This document shows, in pieces, positions 43,101 to 50,801 of a stretch of 64,000 nt of DNA. The DNA is from Streptomyces zingiberis (GTDB taxonomy: Bacteria; Actinomycetota; Actinomycetes; Streptomycetales; Streptomycetaceae). The translations under genes and the position numbers were made by a program. The stretch spans positions 62,001 through 126,000 of the forward strand of contig NZ_JAATEN010000016.1 in assembly GCF_012034935.1 (NCBI RefSeq). The letters are read 5' to 3'. The number at the start of each line of letters is the position of its first letter. Positions within the stretch are counted from its first letter, which is position 1. The notes beneath the pieces were generated by a model. It had not been told where the DNA came from and did not search any database. It worked only from the letters and a program-made list of their open reading frames with translations.

Positions 43101-44022
43101 CAATGTCTCAAACCCTTGCGGAAGGAAATGGAGCCGGCCGGCGCGTGGGGCACCGGCGGGTACCGCCGCCGCGGCCCGCGGCGCGGTGGGTCACGTCACC
43201 GCGGCAGCTGCTGGGGCGACCTGCGGGAATTCCGCAACTCGCCTGCGGGACACGGAGCATAGCCCTTTCCCCGCACCCCCCGGGATGAAGATGACCTTTT
43301 CCCAGAAATGCACTGGAGTGCGATTGCGGACCACTGAAGAAAACGATCGGGAAAGTTCTGTGGAATTCTCCGTCCGGTCATTTCTCTCCGTTCTCCGGAT
43401 CATCTCGCGCCATACGGGGGCCGATTCGTTCGGCCCGGGGCCGACCGCCGCCTTCCCTCGCTCCGCCGCAGATCCGCGGAGCCCTTCCGTCACGGGTCCC
43501 GGCGCCAGAGGGCCCGCATCGCGGGCACCTGGGTCCCGGGGCAGGGAGCACGGGACCGGGAGCGACCGGGGCCGGGAGCACGGACGCCGCGCCGTCCGGT
43601 GGCTCTCCCACCCGGCTCCGCCTTCGTCACGCCGGCCTCAGTGCCCCGGCTCGCCCCGTGACGCCGTCCCGGCGGGTGCCCCGGCCGGTCCGGTGGCACG
43701 GGGCCGCGGTGCCGTGCGCGCCCGGTGCCGCCGGACGGGGCCGGACGTTCCTCCGTCCGGACCACCCCGGTGGTGGGCGGGCACGGCCCGCCGGAAGGTG
43801 GTGTCCGCCCCCGCCCTCCGGCGGTGCCCGGCCCGCGCCCCGGGCCGGCGCGCGGCGCCACGGCACGGCCGTCACCCGGCGCGGGGCCGCCCGCGGACCC
43901 CGTGCTCCGCGGGCGGTCCGGCCCCGGCGGTGGGGTACGCGCCGGGCATCGGACGCGCCGCCCGGCGCGCACCGGTCACCGGCCGGGAGGGCGTCACCCC
44001 TCACCCGCGGCGAGGTCCGGCC
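43101..44022. promoter_or_regulatory. 922-base divergent region with AT-rich island
   Basis: The stretch between the second conservon and the GT39-like gene includes an AT-rich island at about 43240-43420, exceptional for this window, and the short inverted repeat GCACT-GG-AGTGC near 43310-43321. It probably holds the conservon promoter and operators. The remaining 600 bases are GC-rich and I see no gene in them. Confidence 0.45.
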
Positions 44023-45726
44023 ATGCAACCACCCCCGGTCACCGGCACCCGGGACGAGATTCCCCGCCCGCCCCGGCGGGCTCCCCGGGAGACCGCCTCC
44101 CGGCGGGCGGCCCGGGCCGCCCGCCACGGCCCGCTCGCCGTCGCGGCCGTCTTCACCCTGCTCCAGCTGGCGCTGGTGGCCCCGGGCAGCGGGCTCGGCT
44201 GGGACGAGACGGTCTACGTCAGCCAGGTCAGCGGACACGCGCCGGCGGCGTACTTCAGCGCCCCCCGCGCCCGGGGCATCAGCTACCTCGTGGCCCCGGC
44301 CACCTGGTTCACCGACGCGGTGCCACCGCTGCGGATCTGGCTGGCGCTGCTGAGCGGCGCCGGTCTCCTCGCCGCGCTGCGCGTGTGGCGCGGACTGCTG
44401 CCGCAGTCCGTGATCACCCTGGCGGGCGCCCTGTTCGCCGGGTTGTGGGTGACCCTCTTCTACGGGCCCCAGGCGATGCCCAACCTCTGGGTGGCCCTCG
44501 GCGCGCTGTTCGCGGCCGGCTGTCTGGTACGCGCGCTGCGGAACCCGTCCTCCCGGCTCGCCCCGGCGGGCGTCTGCGGGGCCCTCGCCTTCGTCGCGCT
44601 GATGCGCCCCACGGACGCGGTGTGGCTCGCCGTGCCGCTGGCGGCCGCCCCGCTGCTGGTCAGGTTCCGGCGGGCTCCGGCGGCCGGCCCGGCGGGGCGC
44701 CTCCCCGGTGTGGGTCCGGGGGGCCCGGGCGCCGCCGCCCCGGCCGGGCTCGCCCTGGCGGTGGCGGCCGCGCCGGCCGGGGCGGCGCTCGGCTGGACGC
44801 AGTGGACCGCCGAGGCGTTCACCGGGTACGGCGGCCTGGTGGCGCGGCTGCGGCGGGCCAGCGAGATCCAGGGCCATCTGGCCCCGTACTTCTCCGTGGA
44901 CGACCACATCCGGGCGCTGGCCGGCCGTACCCTGTGCCGGCCGTGCGCGGTGCCCTGGGACAACCCGGGCACCGGGGTGTGGTGGTTCGCCCTGCCGCTG
45001 CTCGTCACCGGCGGGGCCCTCGCCGCGCGCCGCGGCCGGCACCGGGAGCCGGTGCTGCTGGCCACCGCCGCGGGGAGCCTCCTGGCACTGCCGTACCTCT
45101 TCCTCGTCGGCTACGCCGCGCCGCGGTTCCTGCTGCCCGCGTACGCCCTGCTCGCGCTCGTCGTCGCCTACGGCATGGTCCGGTTCGGGCAGGTCCTGCG
45201 GGAGCGGCGGCCCGCGCTGCGCACGGCCGCCGGCTGTCTGGCGGTGGCGGTGCTGGGCCTCCATCTGGCCGTGCAGTTCACGGTGTTGCACGCGACGGTG
45301 ACCAAGTTCCGGGCCAGCGGGCGGGTGTTCGACCAGGCGGCGGCCGAGCTGAAACGGCAGGGCGTCCGCCCGCCGTGTGTGGTGTCGGGCCACGAGGCGG
45401 TACGGATCGCCTTCCGCGCGGGCTGCTCCTCCCGGCAGGTGGGCGGGCACGACGGCTCCATCACCGCGTCCGGGCTGCGCGCCGCGGCGGGCGCCGGTCC
45501 GGTGGCGGTGGTCGTCCCGGGCGGTGCCGCGCCGCCGGTCCACGCGCGGGGGTGGCGCCGCCACCCGATCCCGGGGCACGGGCGGCAGGGGTTCGACGCC
45601 TACCTCTCACCGGCGGTCCGCCCCGGAACGGGGCCGTCGGCCCCGGCTGCGGCGCCGTCGGCTTCTCCTACTCCTACTCCTACGGCTTCGGCTTCGGCTT
45701 CGGCTTCGGCTTCGGCGGGACGCTGA
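44023..45726 (+). CDS. GT39-like integral membrane glycosyltransferase
   Basis: This 567-residue protein has about ten to twelve transmembrane segments. The first extracellular loop carries LGWDETVYVSQ, the acidic motif of the GT39/ArnT/PMT superfamily, which uses polyprenyl-phosphate sugars. A later GHDGS and a Pro-rich tail ending in repeated Ala-Ser follow. The acceptor, protein or glycan, is unknown. The ATG at 44023 lies seven bases after GAGG. It stands alone and converges with cobN. Confidence 0.72.
   Translation: MQPPPVTGTRDEIPRPPRRAPRETASRRAARAARHGPLAVAAVFTLLQLALVAPGSGLGWDETVYVSQVSGHAPAAYFSAPRARGISYLVAPATWFTDAVPPLRIWLALLSGAGLLAALRVWRGLLPQSVITLAGALFAGLWVTLFYGPQAMPNLWVALGALFAAGCLVRALRNPSSRLAPAGVCGALAFVALMRPTDAVWLAVPLAAAPLLVRFRRAPAAGPAGRLPGVGPGGPGAAAPAGLALAVAAAPAGAALGWTQWTAEAFTGYGGLVARLRRASEIQGHLAPYFSVDDHIRALAGRTLCRPCAVPWDNPGTGVWWFALPLLVTGGALAARRGRHREPVLLATAAGSLLALPYLFLVGYAAPRFLLPAYALLALVVAYGMVRFGQVLRERRPALRTAAGCLAVAVLGLHLAVQFTVLHATVTKFRASGRVFDQAAAELKRQGVRPPCVVSGHEAVRIAFRAGCSSRQVGGHDGSITASGLRAAAGAGPVAVVVPGGAAPPVHARGWRRHPIPGHGRQGFDAYLSPAVRPGTGPSAPAAAPSASPTPTPTASASASASASAGR
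45683..45712. repeat. CGGCTT hexamer tandem repeat
   Basis: Five perfect CGGCTT copies lie at the very end of the GT39-like coding sequence, preceded by CCTACT repeats at 45667-45682. They encode the Ala-Ser tail and keep frame whatever the copy number. Confidence 0.85.
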
Positions 45727-45818
45727 TCGCCACGGCGTCCGCAGGGCAGGGGTGAAGGCGGGGCCCACCGGACCGGGACGGAACCGGAGTTCGGACCGCG
45801 CCCGGGATGGATGCGGCG

Positions 45819-45841
45819 GCGGGGCCGGTGACCGGGCCCGC
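45819..45841. terminator. Hairpin between GT39-like gene and cobN
   Basis: A 9-bp stem with one mismatch pairs 45819-45827 with 45833-45841 around GTGAC. It stands in the 282-base gap between convergent genes. Confidence 0.4.
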
Positions 45842-46008
45842 GGTGGTGGCGCCCACCGCGCGCGAACACACGTGGACCGTTCACCGGCGGCCCCGGCCCG
45901 GGTCGTCCCCGGCCTTGACGTCCCTCGCCTCTCCTGAGCCGGAGAGCCGCGACGGCCACCGGAACACCAGGAACCGGACGCGACCACCGGACCGGGCCAC
46001 CCGGCCCC

Positions 46009-49000
46009 TCAGCCCTCCTCGCCGCTCCCGGCCTCCAGGTCCCCCTCGGTCTCCAGCAGCAGGCGGCGCAGCCCGGCCAGCACCTCCGGGTCGGGGGCCG
46101 ACCACAGGCCCCGGCCCTCCGCCTCCAGCAGCCGCTCCGTCATCCCGTGCAGCGCCCACGGGTTGGCGGTGCGCAGGAACTCCTGGTTCTCCGGGTCCAG
46201 CACGTAGGTGCGGGCCAGCGTGTCGTACATCCAGTCGGCCACGACCCCGGTGGTGGCGTCGTAGCCGAAGAGGTAATCGACGGTGGCGGCGAGTTCGAAG
46301 GCCCCTTTGTAGCCGTGGCGGCGCATGGCCGCGATCCACCGGGGGTTGACCACCCGGGCGCGGAAGACGCGGGAGGTCTCCTCGGTGAGGGTGCGGGTGC
46401 GGACGGTCTCCGGCCGGGTGGAGTCGCCGATGTACGCGGCGGGGGCGGTGCCCCGGAACGCGCGGACGGCGGCGACCATCCCCCCGTGGTACTGGAAGTA
46501 GTCGTCCGAGTCGGCGATGTCGTGCTCGCGGGTGTCGGTGTTCTTCGCGGCGACGGCGATTCGCCGGTAGGCCGTCTCCATCTCGCCGCGGGCCGGGCGG
46601 CCGTCGAGCCCGCGCCCGTAGGCGTAACCGCCCCAGACGGTGTAGACCTCCGCCAGGTCGGCGTCGGTGCGCCAGTCGCGGCTGTCGATGAGCTGGAGCA
46701 GACCGGCCCCGTAGGTGCCGGGGCGGGAGCCGAAGATGCGGGTGGTGGCCCGGCGTTCGTCGCCGTGCTCGGCGAGGTCGGCCTGGGTGTGCGCGCGGAC
46801 GAAGTTGTCCTGGGGCCCCTCGTCCAGGCCGGCGGCGAGCCGTACCGCGTCGTCCAGCAGGGCGACGGCGTGCGGAAAGGCGTCCCGGAAGAAACCGCTG
46901 ATGCGGAGGGTGACGTCGACCCGGGGACGGCCGAGATCGGCGAGCGGCACCGGTTCCAGACCGGTGACGCGCCGTGAGGCGTCGTCCCACACGGGGCGGA
47001 TGCCGAGCAGCGCGAGCGCCTCGGCGATGTCGTCACCTGCGGTGCGCATCGCGCTGGTGCCCCACAGCGACAGCCCCACGGACTCGGGCCAGCGGCCGGT
47101 CTCCTCGCGGTAGCGCCGCAGCAGCGAGTCGGCGAGCGCGGTGCCGGTGTCCCAGGCGAGCCGGCTGGGCACGGCCTTGGGGTCGACGGAGTAGAAGTTC
47201 CGGCCGGTCGGCAACACGTTGACCAGCCCGCGCAGCGGGGAGCCGGAGGGGCCCGCGGGGACGGCGCCCCCGGCCAGGGCGTGCACGGCGTGCCGGATCT
47301 CGTCGCCCGTGGCGGCCAGCCGGGGGACCACCTCACGGGCGGCGAAGTCCAGGACGGCGGCGACGGCCCGGTGCCGCGCACCACCCGCGCCGGGCTCCGG
47401 GGCCGGATCGGCGGCCACGCCGGGCGCGGGGCCAGGGAGCCCCGTGGCGTCCGCCTGGTCTGCCGCGTCCGCCGAATCCGCCGCGCCCGCCGGGGCAGCG
47501 GTGTCCGCCGGATCCGTGGTGCCGGTGGCCCCCGGGGAGCCCGTGGCGTCCGTGGCGTCCGTGGCGTCACCGGGGCCCGCGCCGTTCACGGAGCCCGTGC
47601 CGTTCGCGGAGCCCGCACCGTTCGCGGGGGCCGTGCCGGCTCCCCCGGTCAGGTCCGGGCCGGGCGTTCCGCCGGAGCGGCCGGGTTCCGGTCCGAGCAC
47701 GCGCGTGACGGCGGAGCCGACGGCGGCCGGGTCCCAGCCGGTCTCCTCCATCGCCGTCACCAGCGCCCGGGCGCGTTCCTCCGCGGCGTCGGCGGCGGTC
47801 CGGGTGGCCGCCGACTCGTCCAGGCCCAGCGCCTCCCGCAGCCCGGGCAGGGCGGTGGTGCCGCCCCAGATCTGCCGGGCGCGGAGGACGGCGAGGACGA
47901 GCCCGACGCGCTCCGGCCCGGTGGGCGCCTGCCCGAGCACGTGGAGGCCGTCGCGGATCTGCGCGTCCTTCACCTCGCAGAGCCAGCCGTCGACATGGAG
48001 CAGGAAGTCGTCGAAGCCGTCGTCGTCGGGGCGTTCGTCCAGGCCGAGGTCGTGGTCGAGTTTCGCGGCCCGGATGAGGGTCCAGATCTGGGCGCGGATC
48101 GCGGGGAGTTTGGCCGGGTCCATGGCGGAGACGGCGGCGTACTCGTCGAGGAGCTGTTCGAGCCGGGCGATGTCGCCGTAGGACTCGGCGCGGGCCATCG
48201 GCGGGACGAGGTGGTCGACCAGGGTGGCGTGGGCGCGGCGTTTGGCCTGGGTGCCCTCGCCCGGGTCGTTGACGAGGAAGGGGTAGACCAGCGGCAGGTC
48301 GCCGAGGGCCGCGTCGGGGGCGCAGGCCGCGGAGAGCGCGGCGTTCTTCCCCGGCAGCCACTCCAGGTTGCCGTGTTTGCCGAGGTGGATCATGGCGTCG
48401 GCGCCGAAGCCGCCGTCCTCGCGGCGGGCGGCGATCCAGCGGTAGGCGGCCAGATAGTGGTGCGAAGGCGGCAGGTCCGGGTCGTGGTAGATCGCGATGG
48501 GGTTCTCGCCGAAGCCGCGCGGCGGCTGGACGAGGACGAGCAGGTTGCCGCGGCGGAGCGCGGCCAGGACGATCTCGCCGTCCGGGTCACGGCTGCGGTC
48601 GGTGAACAACTCGCCCGGCGGCGGGCCCCAGTGCTCCTCGACCCGCCGGCGCAGCTCCGCGGGCAGTCCCCCGTACCAGCGGCGGTAGTCGGCGGCGGGG
48701 ATGCGGACGGGGTTGCGCGCGAGCTGTTCCTCGGTGAGCCAGTCCTGGTCGTGGCCGCCGGCCTCGATCAGCGCGTAGATCAGGTCGTCGCCCTCGCCGG
48801 AGACCAGTCCGGGCAGCGCCTCGGGGCCCTCCTGGGGACCCAGGTCGTAGCCGGCCGCGCGCAGGGCCCGCAGCAGGGCGACGGCGCTGGCGGGGGTGTC
48901 GAGGCCGACGGCGTTGCCGATCCGGGAGTGCTTGGTGGGGTACGCGGACAGGACGAGCGCGATCCGCTTCTCCGCGGGCGGGATGTGGCGCAGCCGCGCG

Positions 49001-49962
49001 TGGCGGACGGCGATCCCGGCGACGCGGGCGGCCCGTTCGGGGTCGGCCGCGTACACGGGCAGGCCGTCCTCGTCGGTCTCCTTGAAGGAGAACGGGACGG
49101 TGATCAGCCGGCCGTCGAACTCGGGGACGGCGATCTGCGTGGCCGCGTCCAGGGGCGAGACGCCCTCGTCGCTCTCCTCCCAGGCGGCGCGCGGGCCGGT
49201 GAGGCAGAGCGCCTGGAGGACGGGCACGTCGAGCGCGGCGAGGGCACCCGCGTCCCAGGTCTCGTCGTCCTCGCCGGCGGAGGCCGCGGCGGGCCGGGTG
49301 CCGCCGGCGGCGAGGACGGTGGTGATCACGGCGTCGGCCGCGCGCAGCGCCTCGGTGAGCTCGGGTTCCGGGGCGCGGAGCGAGGCCACGTACAGCGGCA
49401 GCGGCCGGCCGCCGGCGGCCTCGACGGCACGGCAGAGGGCCTCCACGAAGGCCGTGTTGCCGCTCATGTGGTGGGCGCGGTAGTAGAGCACGGCGATCAC
49501 GGGCCCGCCGGCGGGCGCGCCGGGTGCCGGGGTGCGCTCCAGCGGGCCCCAGGCCGGGGCGGGTTCGGGCGGGGCGAAGCCGTGCCCGGTGAGCAGCACG
49601 GTGTCGGAGAGGAACCGGGCGAGCTGCGCGAGGTTGGCGGGCCCGCCGTGGGCGAGGTAGGCGTGGGCCTCGGCCGCGGTGCCGACGGGCACGGTGGAGG
49701 CGGCCATCAGCTGGGCGTCGGGGGCCTGTTCGCCGGTGAGGACGACCACGGGCCGGTCCCCGGCGAGCAGGGCCGCGAGCCCGTCCTCCCAGGCGCGGAC
49801 CCCGCCGAGCAGCCGGACGACGACCAGGTCGACGCCGTCCAGCAGCGCGGGCAGGTCCGCCAGGGCGAGCCGGGCGGGGTTGGCGAGCCGGTAGGGGACG
49901 GGCCCGGCCGCGGCGCGGGCACTGAGCAGATCGGTGTCGGAGGTCGACAGCAGCAGGATCAC
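46009..49962 (-). CDS. cobN: Cobaltochelatase subunit CobN
   Basis: The 1317-residue large subunit of the aerobic cobalt chelatase inserts Co2+ into hydrogenobyrinic acid a,c-diamide with ATP. Visible are the N-terminal ILLLSTSDTDLLSA, YRAHHMSGNTAFVEAL, YPTKHSRIGNAVGLDTPAS, IHLGKHGNLEWLPGK, and the C-terminal WALHGMTERLLEAE. Residues about 756-862 are an unusual Gly/Ala/Asp/Thr linker with nine-base repeats. The GTG at 49962 follows GGAG and overlaps the stop of a 96-codon leader frame (GTGA). A cobalamin riboswitch lies upstream. The partner ATPase subunits (CobS/CobT or ChlI/ChlD types) are not in the window. Confidence 0.93.
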   Translation of the reverse strand: MILLLSTSDTDLLSARAAAGPVPYRLANPARLALADLPALLDGVDLVVVRLLGGVRAWEDGLAALLAGDRPVVVLTGEQAPDAQLMAASTVPVGTAAEAHAYLAHGGPANLAQLARFLSDTVLLTGHGFAPPEPAPAWGPLERTPAPGAPAGGPVIAVLYYRAHHMSGNTAFVEALCRAVEAAGGRPLPLYVASLRAPEPELTEALRAADAVITTVLAAGGTRPAAASAGEDDETWDAGALAALDVPVLQALCLTGPRAAWEESDEGVSPLDAATQIAVPEFDGRLITVPFSFKETDEDGLPVYAADPERAARVAGIAVRHARLRHIPPAEKRIALVLSAYPTKHSRIGNAVGLDTPASAVALLRALRAAGYDLGPQEGPEALPGLVSGEGDDLIYALIEAGGHDQDWLTEEQLARNPVRIPAADYRRWYGGLPAELRRRVEEHWGPPPGELFTDRSRDPDGEIVLAALRRGNLLVLVQPPRGFGENPIAIYHDPDLPPSHHYLAAYRWIAARREDGGFGADAMIHLGKHGNLEWLPGKNAALSAACAPDAALGDLPLVYPFLVNDPGEGTQAKRRAHATLVDHLVPPMARAESYGDIARLEQLLDEYAAVSAMDPAKLPAIRAQIWTLIRAAKLDHDLGLDERPDDDGFDDFLLHVDGWLCEVKDAQIRDGLHVLGQAPTGPERVGLVLAVLRARQIWGGTTALPGLREALGLDESAATRTAADAAEERARALVTAMEETGWDPAAVGSAVTRVLGPEPGRSGGTPGPDLTGGAGTAPANGAGSANGTGSVNGAGPGDATDATDATGSPGATGTTDPADTAAPAGAADSADAADQADATGLPGPAPGVAADPAPEPGAGGARHRAVAAVLDFAAREVVPRLAATGDEIRHAVHALAGGAVPAGPSGSPLRGLVNVLPTGRNFYSVDPKAVPSRLAWDTGTALADSLLRRYREETGRWPESVGLSLWGTSAMRTAGDDIAEALALLGIRPVWDDASRRVTGLEPVPLADLGRPRVDVTLRISGFFRDAFPHAVALLDDAVRLAAGLDEGPQDNFVRAHTQADLAEHGDERRATTRIFGSRPGTYGAGLLQLIDSRDWRTDADLAEVYTVWGGYAYGRGLDGRPARGEMETAYRRIAVAAKNTDTREHDIADSDDYFQYHGGMVAAVRAFRGTAPAAYIGDSTRPETVRTRTLTEETSRVFRARVVNPRWIAAMRRHGYKGAFELAATVDYLFGYDATTGVVADWMYDTLARTYVLDPENQEFLRTANPWALHGMTERLLEAEGRGLWSAPDPEVLAGLRRLLLETEGDLEAGSGEEG

Positions 49963-50249
49963 GGGTGCTCGCTCCGCGGGGTCGGGGGGACCGCCGGCGC
50001 CGGGGCCGGCATGCGGTCGGGGACGGACGGCCGGCGGACGGGGAGCCGGTCCGGGACACGCCGGACCGGCCGGGGGCCGGGCCGGGAGGCGCGAGGGTCA
50101 CCGGCGGTGCGGGCGGCGGGACCCCGGCGGGCGCTCGTGGCGGGGCCCGGGGAGACGGCGCGCGCCAGGGCACGGCGGTGGGCGAGGCGGCAGGTGAGGG
50201 GGCGGGAACGGGACCGGCGGAACCGGCCGCTCCATGGCCGAGTGCGCAT
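49959..50249 (-). CDS. 96-codon leader frame between riboswitch and cobN
   Basis: The frame begins at ATG 50249, 11 bases after a GAGGAAGG site that sits at the end of the riboswitch, and ends in a TGA that overlaps the cobN GTG (GTGA). It is rich in Arg and Pro with no recognisable domain or membrane helix, so it may serve only to carry ribosomes from the riboswitch-controlled site to cobN. It does not resemble CbtB, the small cobalt-transport protein often found in this position. Chance open frames of this length are common at this GC content, which limits confidence. Confidence 0.4.
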   Translation of the reverse strand: MRTRPWSGRFRRSRSRPLTCRLAHRRALARAVSPGPATSARRGPAARTAGDPRASRPGPRPVRRVPDRLPVRRPSVPDRMPAPAPAVPPTPRSEHP

Positions 50250-50294
50250 GCGGCGGCGAGCCTTCCTCGGGGTCCTCGCCCCGGGTCGGTGGGG

Positions 50295-50440
50295 ACGGCG
50301 GGAGTTCCTGACTCACCCGGCGGTGACGCTGCCGGGTTCACAGTGGCGGGACCGTGCCGGATTCGCACCGGCTTCCTCCCCTGGCGCCGTCCATGGCGTC
50401 GCCGGGCCCGCTCGGGGCCCGACGGTGAGCATCGTAGGGC
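50295..50440 (-). promoter_or_regulatory. Cobalamin riboswitch upstream of cobN
   Basis: On the minus strand the B12-box core is textbook: GGAAGCCGGTGCGAATCCGG, then CGGTCCCGCCACTGTG, and a 3' AGTCAGGAACTC arm at about 50303-50315. A -10-like TACGAT at 50431-50436 just precedes it, so the transcript starts close to the element. Bound cobalamin would reduce expression. After the core comes CCCGGGGCGAGGA, and the inverted GGCGAG and CTCGCC flank the GAGGAAGG ribosome-binding site, which suggests translational control. Confidence 0.92.
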
Positions 50441-50801
50441 AGGGCGGCGGCGCGCGGCACCGGGCCCCGCGAGCGGGACGGGCGGCGCCGCGTCCGCGCC
50501 GGAGCGGGCGAACCGCCGCACACCCGGCCGAACCGGTCTCCCCGGCCGGCCCCGGGACACCGGCCGGAGCGGGTCCGGCGACCGCGCCTCCCGCCGGGAT
50601 CCGGCCGCCGGGGCCATCGCCCGGGGGGCGCGCCGCGGCGGCGCGGCACCGGTTCCGCCACGGTCCGCCGTGGCCCGGCCCGCCGGGCCGCTCTCCGCGG
50701 GTCCCGGCCCGGCCGGCCCCTCCCCCGCCCGGCCCGTGGAGGGGCCGGCGGGACTTCTCCGCCTGGTCGCGCGGCTCACCGGCGTCTGTATGCTCGCCGC
50801 C
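50441..50801. promoter_or_regulatory. Promoter region of cobG
   Basis: About 360 bases between the cobN riboswitch and cobG show no riboswitch core on the plus strand. TATGCT at 50789-50794 is a good -10 hexamer placed so that transcription would begin at or next to the A of the ATG at 50802, so the cobG transcript may be leaderless. No -35 match is clear. Confidence 0.45.

Noticed and set aside
43191..43493. Short minus-strand frames in the AT-rich island
   Set aside because: They end inside the island, have atypical codon use for this window and no homology I recognise; the island reads as regulatory DNA.
50098..50316. Second small frame (Pro-rich, 72 codons) over the cobN riboswitch
   Set aside because: It begins inside the riboswitch core, has no ribosome-binding site and does not reach cobN.
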